Of a DNA stretch of 64,000 nt, positions 38,315-51,009 are shown piece after piece. Positions within the stretch are counted from its first letter, which is position 1; each line of letters starts with the position of its first letter. A model generated the notes under the pieces. That model searched no databases. It saw only the letters and a list, made by a program, of their open reading frames with translations, and was not told the origin of the DNA. The stretch spans positions 47,548,907-47,612,906 of the forward strand of contig NC_084463.1 in NCBI RefSeq assembly GCF_027409185.1, written 5' to 3'. A program made the translations under genes and the position numbers. The stretch is from Cynocephalus volans. Its lineage: Eukaryota > Chordata > Mammalia > Dermoptera > Cynocephalidae.

Positions 38315-38720
38315 CTGTACAAAGATTTTTATCCAAGAACGTTCACTGTGGCATCGATCATTGTCATGGAAAATTAGAAGCCACCTAAATGTCTGACAGT
38401 AGGGAATTGCTCAAAAGTGCTGTGGTATCTGACTATAATACAAAAAGGCACATACGGTAGACTATTTGGTGCCGTGGAAAAATATCCATAACATATGTTT
38501 GGGGAGAAGAGAATGTAAAAAAGAATTGTGCAGAGGCTACATCCATTTTTTGTTTTAAAAAGTATACATGTGAGAGTGAGAGAAGACCGGAAGGCGACTG
38601 GTTAGCTTGGGATGGTGGGATTACAGACGTTGCTCCTTTACTTTTGTGGTTTATTAGTATCAAACATTTTTTCATGATCAATTTGTGTTGCATTTGCAAT
38701 CATAACAAACATTAAATGCT
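38315..38720 (+). mobile_element. Old L1 3'-region fragment
   Basis: 'ccacctaaatgtctgacagt' and 'gctgtggtatctgactataa' fit the non-coding L1 3' region, diverged. Confidence 0.5.
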
Positions 38721-38754
38721 ATTTTAAAATGTTCCTATGGTAGCCGTAAAAGTA

Positions 38755-39720
38755 GCAAACAGGTTTATGAAAAGGTGCTGCTTGGCATCACTAACCATCA
38801 GGGAAATGCAAATCAAACCACAGTGAGATATCACCTCACACCCTTAAGATAGCTTTTATCAAAAAGTCAAGATAATAAATTGTTGTTGTGGGTGTGGGAA
38901 AAGAGAAACTCTCCTAACACTATGGGTAGGGAAGTAAACTGATCCAGTCCATATGAAAAAAATATGGAGACATCTCCAGAAATTAAAAATCGAACTACCT
39001 TGCAATCATTCAATTGCACACCTGGGTATACACACAAAGAAAATAGAACTAGTATGTCAAAGAAATTTCTGTACCCCCTTGTTCATAGCACATTATTTAC
39101 AATAGCCAAGATATAAAAACAACCTAAAGGTCCATTGACAGAAGAATGGATAAGTAATATGTGGTATATATGAGGATACCTCAAGAAGTTCTCAGAAAAA
39201 TAAAATGAAAAGATAATTTGACTCTTGCCATTAACTTTTTAAAGTACCTTCATATACATAGTATTCACCCATAAAGAAAAAGGCAACCCTCCCACTTGTG
39301 ACATCATGGATGAACCTGGTAGGACATTATGGTATCTGAAAGAAGACAGAAAAAATACAAATATTTTGATATAAGTTACATGTAAAATCTAATTAAAAAA
39401 AAAAGGTAGAGTCAAAACACAAAGGTGGGTGCTGACAGCCAGGGGTAGTGAGATGGAAAGACGTTGATCAAAGGCTATAACCTCTCAGTTACAAGATAAA
39501 TTTGGGGGATCTAATGTAAACATTGTGACTATAGTTAACTATGTATTGTACACTTGGGAATTTTTAAAGAGAGCACATTGTGTTTTCACCGCAAAAAAAA
39601 TATGGTAATTGTGTGAGATGGTGACTGTGTTAGTTAACATGGTTATGTTGGTCATTACACAATGTATATCAACTCATCACAATGTACATCTTTAATATAT
39701 ACAATTTACATTTGCAAAAA
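38755..39720 (+). mobile_element. L1 3' end (older mammalian type), sense strand
   Basis: 'catcagggaaatgcaaatca' through 'gatgaacctggtaggacatt' to 'tatacaatttacatttgc' follows the typical order of an L1MA/L1MB-type 3' end. It is interrupted by an 82-bp MITE at 39171-39252. Confidence 0.75.
39171..39252. mobile_element. 82-bp mariner-like MITE inside L1
   Basis: Begins TGAGGATACCTCAAGAAG and ends with its approximate inverted complement, CTTTTTAAAGTACCTTCA. It is flanked by TA on both sides (39169-39170 and 39253-39254), and the host L1 sequence is continuous across it. A second copy lies at 51306-51388. TA target choice and terminal inverted repeats fit the Tc1/mariner superfamily. The named family was not recalled. 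Confidence 0.7.
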
Positions 39721-40555
39721 ATCCATGTCACGTAAAAAAAGTGGGGCAAGTGAAGAAAAAACGGAGGAGGGGGCAAAAAAGCAAGAAAAAACAGAGGACA
39801 CATTCTCAGTAAGCTTCATACTAAATCAGGCAAAATTATACACGATAAGATGTAAAGCAACACTCAGAACTTTACTACATGCTAGCCAATGTTCTAAGCT
39901 CCCATGGACACTAGTTAAGAATTCTCTATAGTAAGAAATGTACTCCACTACTTCACAGTTGCAGAATTTGTTTAAATTCCTATCTTATTTTAGGCTAGGA
40001 AAAAAAAGAAAATTTAGAGGTGAAATACAGGGTTAGATTTTCCTCTATTTAGGGAGATGCTTTGTGCTCAGATGAAATTACTGGGTCTGAATTTCCGTAT
40101 AGTTGCCTTTGAAAACTTCATGGGATTGGAAATATGTGACACTGTTTCTAGGATTTTTGAACTAAATCCCAGTATGTTTCACCACACCTGTCACACACTT
40201 CTGACATAAAACAAACAAAAAAAAACTTAAAATGACTTAACATAGAGGTCCTCATTTAACCCAGGTCTCCATTATCAATGGAACAGCAGTCAGATCGTGA
40301 GACCCTAAAGAAAGCTTTAGCTCTCACTATTAATTTGAAAAAAGATAACTGAAGGGGAAGGAAAAATGATCAGAAAACCATAAGAGCACTAAATAGAAGA
40401 TGTACCTCTGTGAGAACAAGAGAAATAAACCTAGCCTCTCCCAAAATTATTTTCACTGGAGCAGATCTTCCCAATTCCCACTTTAAGGTCTGGTTTCTTC
40501 TTTGACCTTTGGACCTGTCCTGACCTGTGTTACCTGCTCACATATGCTCACCTAC
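39721..40555. other. No exon recognised downstream of the KRAB exons
   Basis: On the minus strand this is directly downstream of the KRAB-B exon. No zinc-finger linker (TGEKP-type) pattern is seen here, nor further down to 34 kb. Confidence 0.5.
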
Positions 40556-40651
40556 CTGGGTGTTTGGCTATGGTCATTTCTCTCTGCATATTCCTGGATT
40601 CTTTCCTTTGTTCCAAAAAGATGGCCAGGTATGGATTAAAGACAGGAAGGC
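40556..40651 (-). CDS. KRAB-B box exon
   Basis: On the minus strand the exon runs from an acceptor (AAAACAG) to a donor (CCCAG|GTAGGT) and is exactly 96 bp, the standard KRAB-B exon length. In the phase set by the KRAB-A exon it is fully open and includes FLEQRKESRNMQREMTIAKHP, close to the usual FLEQRKEPWNV... pattern but with PW changed to SR. KRAB-B strengthens repression by the A box in many zinc-finger proteins. It is too short and too phase-dependent to stand out as an open frame. Confidence 0.87.
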
Positions 40652-41384
<733 letters not shown>

Positions 41385-41629
41385 TCATATAAGTGACCTG
41401 AATTATCCAATAAGATACTTGCTGACATCTAATATTCTCTAATGTATTTCCTAACTCTGTGCAAAAAGAATGACATAAGATTTACATAACCAGTGCAGAC
41501 ACTATGCTTTTATAGGATATAAAATTAAAGCATCAGTACAGGAATATACACTTTGGAATTCCATATTTATATCATTTAGAATAAGTCGTGTTTATTTCTT
41601 AGAAGAAAAAAAAACATGGTAAGAAGCAT

Positions 41630-41790
41630 AGTTCTCAAAATTTAATGTGTGCAACAATGAGCTGGAAATCTTATTAGAATACAAATTCTGATCTAAAGAT
41701 GTCTTGGGTTGGGCCTAAGTGTCAGCACTTCTAACAAGTTCAACTGATGCTAATGCCTTTGGTCCAAATTCCACACTTTTGAGTAGCACA
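41630..41790 (+). mobile_element. MER5A-like hAT-Charlie DNA transposon
   Basis: 'ttctcaaaatttaatgtgtg', 'ggaaatcttattagaatac', 'cacttctaacaagttcaa' and 'ctgatgctaatgcctttggt' follow the MER5A pattern in order, ending near 'cacacttttgag'. Confidence 0.78.
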
Positions 41791-41879
41791 GAGGTAGAGT
41801 ACTGAGGAAAGGATTCGTGGATGACTTTGAACTGAATGGACTGTCTGTGACATACAGGCGTTAATATTATATTAAGAAT

Positions 41880-42065
41880 AGCAACAGCACTTTTTGAACA
41901 CTGACTATACTCAGGATGTCATTCTAGCAGTTTTAAAAAATATATTAATGCATAAAACCACATATATAACCTATGAGAGCAAATACGTAAATCTTGCTTT
42001 CTTATGAGAATATTTTGTCAAATATCCAGTAAGTGATAGAGCCAGGGTTTAATCCCAGTTAATAT
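41880..42065 (-). mobile_element. MIR-like SINE
   Basis: 'ttttgaacactgactatact', 'attctagcagtttt', 'atgagagcaaatac' and 'gtgatagagccagggtttaa' match the MIR complement order. The middle is degraded. Confidence 0.55.
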
Positions 42066-42619
42066 GTCCTAGAATTACGTCAGACACATATGCAAGGTGA
42101 CCTTAAATGAATGTTCGGAGATTTCAAAACTGAGAAGAGTAATAGAAATAAGTTAAGAAATCAGCAAGACAAAACTAATCAAATAACTTCTACATATCAT
42201 GCATGCACATACATACAAATGGTAATTACAGAGGCATCAAACATGATAAATCAGAATACTTCTGTGCAAGTAAAATTTAAAAATATTCTTAACTCTTTTA
42301 CCACAGCTTCGTATCCTCCTCTGCTATGGGAGGCCCAGGTGGCTGCACACAGCATCTGTGACCTACAGGTATTTGGAGATGTGCACAGATGATGCAGGAC
42401 ACTCCAGCAGCTGGTAAATGATTCACTCTTTCCATGGGTGATAGATGAATCATTGAGGGTCCCTGCAGATGTGCAGGCAAAGACAGCACCTGTGAATATT
42501 AACTGGGTGGATGTCGTATGTCTGAAGGAAGATCCTGGGACCCCTGGCTAGACAAGGCCTCCAAATCAGGGTTCTAGATGTGTATACTGAAATTTGTAAA
42601 ACAAATAAATAACCACCAC

Positions 42620-45516
42620 ACTCAAGATGAAGGGAAGAACTCCACCCCCACCCATGCAAGAGGAAGGAAAAGCACAGGTGCCATGACAGGGAGGCCTAGA
42701 GCAGGGAAATGCCTAGGCCCAACCAACCCCACTCCTGTCCACACAGAAGGCAGGAGGAGCTTTGCCACAGGGACAGAGAAGACACAAACCACCTCCATGG
42801 ACGTGCACCACAACAGCAGCCACCACAGCTTGTACCTCCACACAAGGACAGCTTACCACCACAGAGCAGCCATGACCACCATGCAGGGGGGCCCACCACA
42901 TATTCAACTGCACCAACACAAGTAGAGTCACCAGAGGAGCCTTGAAAAGGAAGAGTCGGTCTTTCTCCTTAAAGTCCACTCCAGACTCCAGAGTAATAAA
43001 AGAAGCAAGTGATCTATCAGATGAGCAGAAATCAAGGTGAGAGACTAAAAGTACATTAAAAAAGAAGAAAATAAGACACTAAAAAGGAATATAGTAATTC
43101 TCAAATGCCAGATCCTACAGGACAGGAACCCCCTGAAATGACTGAAAAGGAATTCTGAGCAACAGTCTTAAGGCAACTCAATGATACACAAGAAGACTCA
43201 GCACAACAAAATGAGAAAAAGTATCCAGGGTCTGAAGGAGAAAACATACAAAGAGATTAACGTTCTAAAAAAGAGTTTAGCTGAGTTCATGGAGCTGAAG
43301 GGTTCATTTGATTTTTTTAAAAAAATTGCAAATTTAAATGGCAGGCTAGAACAAGCAGAAAAAATGATTTCTGATCTTCCAGATGGTCTACTCAAAATAA
43401 CCCAGGTGGGCAAAAAAAATAAATAAAAATAAATAAATAAATAAAAATTAAAAAATTAAGAAATCTAAGACAGCTAGCAGACAACCCAAAGTGCACAAAC
43501 ATCTGAATCATGGATGTTCTAGAAGGAAAGGAAAAAGGAATTAAAAACATATTCGACGAAACAGTAGTGGAAAAATCCACAGGCATAGGGGAGAGTTACG
43601 AACCTTCAGATCCAGGAGACTCAAAGATCCCAAAACAGATTTAATCCACAAAGGTCCTCTGAGACACATTACAGTAAAATTGGCAAAGCTCATAAAGAAA
43701 GAGAATCTTAAAAGCAGCAAGAGAAAAGCATCAAGTCACCTATAAGGAAGCCTCCATCAGACTAACAGCAGGCTTCTCAACAGAAACCCTAAAGTTTAGA
43801 AGAGAATGGGATGATATATTAAAAATACTAAAAAAAAAAAAAAAAACTGCCACCAAGAATACTTTTACCCAGCATGGCGATCCTTCAGAAATGAGGAAGT
43901 ACTATATGTCCCAAACAAAAACTGCAAGAGTTCCCTACCACATAACCAGCTCTACAGAAATCCTCAAGTACTTTATCTAAAATTCAAAAAACAATAATCA
44001 CTACCATGAGTACACAAGAAAGAACAAAATCCACTAATAGAACAAAAATGCAAATGAAAAAGGAAAACTTTATTTATCCACCTCAAAAAACCCACACAGA
44101 AGACAAACAATAAAAAGGGAAGGAACAAAAGATATCTAAAACATTCAAACAAAACTCAATTAAATGCCAGGACTAACTCAATACCTTTCAATAATAACTC
44201 TCAATGCAAAGGTAATAAATTCCCCACTCAAAAAACACAGACTGACTGACTGGATTAAAAAGCTAGATCCAACTTATACTTGAAAAGATTCACTGCACCT
44301 GTAAAGACACACACAGACTAAGAGTGGAAGGATGGAAAAAGTTGGACCATGCAAATGCAAGCCAAAAATGAGCAAGAATATCTTCTCTTATATTGGATAA
44401 AACAGAATTTAAACCAAAAGCCATAAAAAGAAACAAAGAAAGCTAGTATTTAATTATAGGGATGTATCCAGCAAGAAGACATACAAATCACAAATATATG
44501 CACCCAATATCAGAGTACTCACATTAGACCTAATGAAAGAGATAAACCCAAACACGATAATGGCGGAGGACTTGAACAACCCTCTCTCAACACTGAACAG
44601 ATCTAGGCAAAAAAAGCAGTGGAGCAACGCAACATTTAAAACACACTGTAGACCAGTTGGATTGGCAGATATCTACAGAACACTTCATCCAACAAGCACA
44701 GAATATACATTCTTCTCAGCACATTGAACATCCCCAGGATAGACCCCATGTTCAGTTGGAAATCAAGTCTCCACAGACTTTCAAAAATTGAAGTTATCTG
44801 AAGTAACTACTCAGACCACAACAGACTGAAATGAGAAATCAATAACAAGTGAAACTCTGGAAAGCGTACATGGAAACTAAACAGCATGCTCCTGAAAGAC
44901 GTATGGTACAAGGAGAAATTAAACAGGAAATCAAAAAATTTCTTGAAACCAATGAAAATGAAGACACATCATACCAAAAAATGTGGGATACTGTTAAGAG
45001 ACAAGTTTATCACAATAAACAACCTAACACTACATCTCAAAGAACTAGAAAAACAAGAACGATCCAATCCCAGTTAGTTGATGAAAAGAAATAATGAACA
45101 TCAGAGCAGATGTTCATTGAATTAAATAGAAGCCCAAAAAACAATATGAAAGATCAATGAAACAAAATGTTGGATTTTTCAAAAGATAAAACAAACTACT
45201 AGCTAGGCTAACTCAAAAAAAATAAAAAATAAAAGACTCAAAAATTAGAAAGGGAAAAGGAAAAATTACAACTGATGCCAAAGAAACACAAAGAATCATT
45301 AGAGACTATAACAGCCATACACCAACAAAACTGAAAACCTAGAGAAAAAAGGATAAATTTCTGGGCACACACAAACTACCAAAGACTGAACCAAGACGAC
45401 GCAGAAAACTGAAACAAGTCCAATAACAAGCAACAAAACTGAAGCAGTAATTAGCAGTCTCTAGAAAGAAAGGCCTAGGACCAGATGGCTTTACTGCAGA
45501 AGCCTACTAAGCCTTT
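42620..45516 (+). mobile_element. L1 retrotransposon of block B, 5' part (5' UTR, ORF1, start of ORF2)
   Basis: The GC-rich 5' UTR (about 42.6-43.0 kb) is followed by ORF1 (43.1-43.9 kb, broken; the coiled-coil part near 43181-43426 reads LKEKTYKEINVLKKS...), the spacer, and the start of ORF2 (44.2-45.5 kb, for example VQGEIKQEIKKFLETNENED at about 44.9 kb). Frames are interrupted many times. An (AAAT)n patch lies at 43410-43460. The element is cut at 45516 by the RAB12 retrocopy and resumes at 47601. Confidence 0.88.
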
Positions 45517-45529
45517 AAAGATGAATTAA
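45517..45529. repeat. Target-site duplication, left copy (RAB12 retrocopy)
   Basis: The 13 bp aaagatgaattaa occur here and again at 47588-47600. In the uninterrupted L1 the sequence occurs once, so the duplication marks L1-machinery-driven insertion. Confidence 0.9.
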
Positions 45530-47587
45530 GGCCTGAGCTTCTTGCCCCTCCTCGTCCGGGATGCTGCTGCAGCTGCTGCAGAGCAGTTGCTTACCTTCCT
45601 CTTCTCTCGGCAGTGGCAGTGGCGACCACGGCGCGTGGAGCCAGTGGGTGGCACAGCTGCAGCTTGGAGCCCGTGGGACGCCAGGGCCTCTGGGGGGTGG
45701 ACCGGGGGTGGAGGTGGCCTGGGCGCGAGCTTCCCGGCGCTGTTGGGTGGCCAGGCCCGCCCGAGGAAGCAGGCCCCCAGACAGGCTGACTTCAAGCTGC
45801 AGATCATCATCATGGGCTCCCGCGGCATGGGCAAAACCAGCCTGATGGAGCGCTTCAGCGATGATACCTTCTGCGAGGCCTTCCACGAAGCCTGCAAGTC
45901 CACCGTGGGTGTTGACTTTAAAATCAAAACTGTAGAGCTAAGAGGAAAGAAAATTAGATTACAGATCTGGGACACAGAGGGTCAGGAGAGATTCAACAGC
46001 ACTACCTCAGCTTATTACAGCAGTGCCAAGGGAATCATATTAGTACGTGATATCACAAAGGAAACATTTGATGATTTGCCAAAATGGATGAACATGATTG
46101 ATAAATATGCTTCAGAAGATGCAGAACTTCTCTTACTTGGAAATAAGTTGGACTGTGAAATGGACAGAGAAATCACCAGACAGCAGAGTGAAAAGTCTGC
46201 ACAGCAGATCACAGGCATGCCATTCTGTGAAGCACGTGCCAAGGATAACTTCAACGTGAAGGAGTATTTCTGAAACTCATCGATGACATTCTGAAAAAAA
46301 ATGCCTCTGGATATTTTAAGAAATGAGTTGTCCAATAGCATCCTCTCATTACAACAAGAGCCCGAAATGTCCCCAGAACTGCCTCCACCATCACATGTTG
46401 GGTGCTGTTGATTTGCTACTTTGGAGACAAAGTGGAAACAATTCCTGGGAGAGAGGAAAGTTCTATTCTGCACTACAATCATTTTGAGAATTTCTTTTCC
46501 CACTTTGTAATCCAAGTCAGAGCTAGACATAACTTGTAAATGCGCAAAGATGCAATCCTGGGTAATTTTTGTTTCTTTTTGTTTTTTAAAAGACGTGACT
46601 GGTAAGGGAATCTTAACCCTTGACTTTGTTGTCAGCACCACTGTCTGCCAAGTGAGCCATGGGCCGGCCCAAGTTTTGGTTTTAAATTACATATTTCCCT
46701 CCAAAATATTACATTTCATTCATCACCCCAGTGTCTAGTGTACATACACTGGGAAACTCAGTACTTCTAATATGAAGAGTGGGAGAAATAGAAGATATAA
46801 CGATTCTTGAAATAAATAATAGTCCTTGTTAATCATATTATCAGGACAGAAGATACTCTGAAAAGAGAACATGGTGCTCTGCTTATTGTTCTAAAAAAAT
46901 TTTGTGATAATAAAGAATTTTTGGGAAAAAAGCTATCTGAAGTGCTTTTTCTTTATTCACAATATATTATCCCCAGCAGTAGCATCTTTGAAGTATTGGA
47001 GTATTTCTGCCACCAAGCACAGTTTCATTCACAGCCATCACTGAAGATTATTTATTAATATGATGTAATAGTAGAATATTACTAGTTAGAGGGATGGATT
47101 TGACTTTGTCCTAAAGCCCAGAATCTCTCTCACTGGTCCTAGTGGAGGTACCCTATGCTTTTAGGAACTACAAAGATTCAAAAAAGAAAGAGGTTTTTGA
47201 AACTATAGAAAAAGATTTTCAAATTTTAAGGAAATATACTTTGCTATATCAAAAAACATACATGTATTTGCCTAAACATTCTGTACATTTGTAATGATAA
47301 AGTTTCTCCCCTTTACAGTGAAGCTTATTCCTATTAAGTCTAGACTGTGTTCAGTTTTTTTTGGGGGGGGGGTAAAAGGAGAGGTCTGATAACAAATTTG
47401 TAAACTCTATCTTTGGTATATCTTTTATGAAACTGCACTGTTTTGTGTGGTCAAGGTAAATAAGTAACTATGTATTTGAATACCTTGGTGTTTCTCAAGT
47501 ATTGTGGTATGAAGCATTGTGGTCTTTCTACACTAACAAGTGCAAATAAAATTTTGTATTTCTGAAAACAAAGAAAAAAGAAAAAGT
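45530..47587 (+). pseudogene. RAB12: RAB12 processed pseudogene
   Basis: Intronless copy of RAB12, a small GTPase of membrane trafficking. The GTPase region runs from ADFKLQIII (about 45.79 kb) through P-loop GSRGMGKTS, switch [10 protein letters not shown] (family DTAGQ), NKLD and EARAK (family EASAK). After NFNVKEYF a 1-bp deletion shifts the frame (about 46270), and an extra A in the A-run near 46300 restores it before [15 protein letters not shown] and a C-terminal CC prenylation motif (GCC, stop at about 46430). A 12-bp insertion duplicates part of CEA ([10 protein letters not shown]). Human-like start ATG appears replaced by TGG. A long 3' UTR with AATAAA near 47546 and an A-rich tail follow. 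Flanked by a 13-bp target-site duplication in L1. Confidence 0.95.
46575..46670 (-). mobile_element. CYN-like tRNA-Ile SINE in the RAB12 retrocopy 3' UTR
   Basis: The reverse strand reads GGGCCGGCCCATGGCTCACT, then GTGGTGCTGACAACA and GGGTTAAGATTCCCTTACC, matching the SINE at 60.1 kb. It interrupts the RAB12 3'-UTR sequence, so it either arrived after the retrocopy or was in the source transcript. Confidence 0.75.
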
Positions 47588-47600
47588 AAAGATGAATTAA
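47588..47600. repeat. Target-site duplication, right copy (RAB12 retrocopy)
   Basis: aaagatgaattaa, identical to 45517-45529, directly after the A-rich tail of the retrocopy. L1 ORF2 continues from here. Confidence 0.9.
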
Positions 47601-49651
47601 CACCAATTCCCTTCCAACTATTCCAAAAAGGTGAAATAGATGCTATTCTCAAAAAATCATTCTATGATGCCAGCATCATTTTGACACTAAAACCAGAAAA
47701 ACATGCAGCAGAAAAAGAAAACAGGCCAATACCTATGATGAACAAAAAGACCCAAAAATCATCAACAAAATGCTACCCATCAGAATACAGCAACACATAA
47801 AAAAAATTATACAGCATGACCAAGTGGGATTCATCCCAGAGTGACAAGGATGGTTCCACATATACAAGTCTATAAATGTGATAAACCATAGCAACAAAAA
47901 CAGAGACAAAAACCATATGATTATCTCAATGTGTGCAGAAAACATTTGACAAAATTCAACATCCCTTCATGATAACGGATCTCAGTAAATTGGGTATATA
48001 AGGAGAGTATCTCAATACAACAAACCCACTGCCAGTAAAAGCCATATACAACAAACCCACCACCAATATCATTCTGAATGGGGAAAAGCTAAAAGATTTT
48101 TGCTTAATAACAGGAACAAGGAAAGGATGCCCACTCTCACCACTCCTATTTAACAGAGCATTAGAATTAGCCAGAGCAATCAAGTAAGAGAAAGAAATAA
48201 AGGGCATCCAGACTGGAAAACATGAAATCAAACTGGCCCTGTTGGCAGATGACATGATCATATATATAGGAAAACCTAAGGACTCTACCATAAACTCTCA
48301 AAGCTAATTAACAATTTCAGTAATGTGCAGGATACAAAATCAACACCCCAAAATCAGTAGCATTTTTATTATCCAATAATGAACTAGCAGAAAAATAAAT
48401 TAAGTAAACCTATTCTCAATAGTCACCAAGAAAATAAAATACCTAGGAATCAGTTCCACCGAGGTTAAAGATCTCTACAGAAAAGAAACTACAAATCACT
48501 ATTGAAAGATATTAAAGATAACACAAAATTGTGCAAAGTCATTCCATGCTCTTAGAAGAAACAACGTTGTAAAAATGTCCATAATAGCCAAAGTGATCTT
48601 CAGATTCAATGCAATCCGCATCGAATATGAAAAACATTCTTCATAGAAATAGAAAAACAAACAAACAAAAAACCCCAAAAAACCCCAAAACCCTGACAGT
48701 CTTATTGAACAATAAAAGATCCCGGATAGCCAAAACAATCATGAGCTAAATAAATAAAGCAGGTGGCATAACACTACCTAACTTCAAATTACACTATAAA
48801 TCTCTAGCAGCCAAAACAGCAGGATACTGCCATAAAAAGACACTTGGACCAAAGGAACAGAATAGAGAACCCAGAAATCAACACACACATGCTTACAAGT
48901 CAACTGATCTTTCACAAACGCACCAAGAACATACATTAAAGAAAATACCACCTATTCAATAAATGGTGCTGGGAAAACTGGACATCCATATGTAAAAGAA
49001 ACTAGACTCATAAATCTTGCCACATACCAAAACAACTCAAAATACCTGTTTTGAAAATATAAAACTACTAAAACACAGGGAAACATTTCAAAAAGTAGGA
49101 GTGAGCAAAGACTTTATGAATAAGACCCCCAAAGCACAACCATTAAGAGAAAAACGTAAATTCATTGTATTATACATAACTAAAAAGATTCTGCACAGCA
49201 AATAAATCAACAGTAAAAAAGCCTACAAAATGGGAGAAACAATTTGCTAACTATACATCTGACACGGTATTAATATCCACAATATACAATAAACTCTAAG
49301 TACACGTTAAAGAAAAAACTAAATAACCTGGTTCAAAAATGAGCAAATGAGCAGAAACACTTTTTCAAAGGAAGACATACAAATCCAACAGGTACTTCAA
49401 ACAATGCTCAATCAACATCACTTATTTAGGAAATGCAAATTAAAACCATGTTGAAATATCATCTCAGCCCAATTAAATGGATTATGATAAAAAAGAATAT
49501 AAAATGCCAGGGAGTATGCAGAGAAATGGGTACTCTTCTACACCGTTGTGTGACTACAAATAAGTACAGCCACTACGGGACGCAGTATAGAGGTTTATCA
49601 AATAGTTACAGATAGATTTAACACAGGATTCAGTAATCCCACATCTGGGTA
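47601..49651 (+). mobile_element. L1 retrotransposon of block B, 3' part (ORF2 RT to 3' region)
   Basis: Continues the L1 interrupted by RAB12. Broken-frame motifs include KLALLADDM at about 48.24 kb, where the family has FADD at the catalytic aspartates. The sequence ends at 49651 in the L1 3' region ('ccacatctgggta') and passes directly into the GC-rich VNTR, the same breakpoint as in block A. Confidence 0.88.
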
Positions 49652-50605
49652 CGCCCCGGCCCGCCGCTCTCCGCTGCTCGCCGCAGGGATGGGAGAAGCC
49701 GGCGGTACCCCGATACCAGCGCCCCCGCCCGCCACTCTCCACGCCCTGGCCCGCCGCTCTCCGCTGCTCGGCACAGGGATGGGAGAAGCCGGCGGTACCA
49801 CGAAACCGACACCCAGGCCCGCCGCTTTCTGCAGGAATGGGAGAAGCCACCGGTATCCGATACCGGCGCCCCCGCCCGCAGCTCTACACGCCCCGGCCCG
49901 CCGCTCTCCGCTACTCGGCGCAGGGATAGGAGAAGCCAGCGGTACCCTGACACCGGCGCCCCGGGCCCGACGCTCTCCATGCCCCGGCCCGCCGCTGTCA
50001 AGGATCCGGCCCGCCGCTCTCCTCTGCTCGGCGCAGGGATGGGAGAAGCCAGCGGTACCACGATACCGGCGCACCGGCCCGCCACTCTCCACACCCGGAC
50101 CGCCGCTCTCCATGTTGGGGCCGCCGCTCTCCACGCCCTGGCCCGCCTCTCTCCGCTGCTCGGCGCAGGAATGGGAGAAGCCGGTGGTACCCCGATACCG
50201 GTGCCCAAGACCCGACGCTCTTCACGACCTGGCCCGCCGCTTTCCGCAGGGATGGGAGAAGCCGGCGGTATCCTGATACCGGCACCCCGGCCCACCGCTC
50301 TCCACGCCCGGACACGCCGCTCTCCGCTGCTCGGCTCAGGGATGGGACAAGCCAGCGGTACCCCGAAACCAACGCCCCAGACCCAACGCTCTTCATGACC
50401 TGGCCCGCCGCTTTCCGCAGGGATGGGAAGAGCCAGCGGTACCCCAATACCGGTGCCCCGGCCCGCCGCTCTCCATGCCCGGGCCCCGTCGTTCTCCGCT
50501 ACTCAGTGCAGGGATGGGAGAAGCCGGCGGTACCCCGACACCGGCGGCCCGGGCCTATCGCTCTCCACGCCCGGGCCCTCCGCTCTCCACACCACGGGGC
50601 TCACA
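49652..50605 (-). repeat. GC-rich VNTR of block B (~0.95 kb)
   Basis: Same repeat as at 13836-15592 in reverse complement, with about 10 'gggatgggagaagcc'-type blocks separated by 'cccgccgctctcc' units. It is shorter than the copy in block A, showing copy-number change since duplication. Open frames on both strands (up to 221 codons) are repeat artefacts. Confidence 0.93.
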
Positions 50606-50623
50606 ATAAACGGGGAGACTCAC

Positions 50624-50850
50624 CAGGCCTGAGACGTCCAAAGAGAACGGAAAAGCGCGTGGACCCAGCAAAGTTCTCCACCTCGGGGGTACCTGCTTCT
50701 CTTCTTCGGACACATCTGCGGACCAGCTTTTCCCGTTGGGTTTCTCAACTTCTTGTCCTGGAACTGGCGAAGACACCTCGGGGAAACCAGCACAGACGAG
50801 CGAAAACCAGACAGAGTCCATCTTTCAAACCAGCTCCGCAGAAGAGAAAA
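50624..50850 (-). other. Candidate first exon of block B, with ATG and splice donor
   Basis: On the minus strand transcription would start near 50850, about 30 bp after the TATA box. An ATG at 50821 opens a frame MDSVWFSLVCAGFPEV... that continues SPVPGQEVEK, NGKSWSADVSEEEKQ, VPPRWRT, LGPRAFPFSLDVSG and reaches a strong donor CTG|GTGAGT at 50623. The frame is shared with block A. If spliced, about 66 codons come from this exon; if not, the frame stays open into the VNTR for 88 codons. The protein is not recognised. Confidence 0.45.
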
Positions 50851-50876
50851 TGCCGAGTGTGGGCTTGCTCGGCCCA

Positions 50877-51000
50877 TTTATAGACTCTGTATTCAAATGA
50901 GGGCTCCTGGAAGACGCGATCTGATTGAACCGTGTAGACAAGCCCTGATTGAATAGTTTCACTGCGTTACCAACCAATCAGAAAACAAAAGGTGAAGAGG
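50877..51000 (-). promoter_or_regulatory. Candidate Pol II promoter of block B
   Basis: Reverse strand: TATAAA (50877-50882), near-octamer ATTTGAAT (50891-50898) and an ATTGG inverted CCAAT box near 50975-50985. One CCAAT present in block A reads TCAAT here. The architecture otherwise matches block A. Confidence 0.5.
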
Positions 51001-51009
51001 CTCCACCAA

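Noticed and set aside
45542-46273. Functional intronless RAB gene
   Set aside because: Frameshift near the C-terminus, an insertion in switch I, altered DTAGQ, lost start codon and a target-site duplication identify a processed pseudogene.
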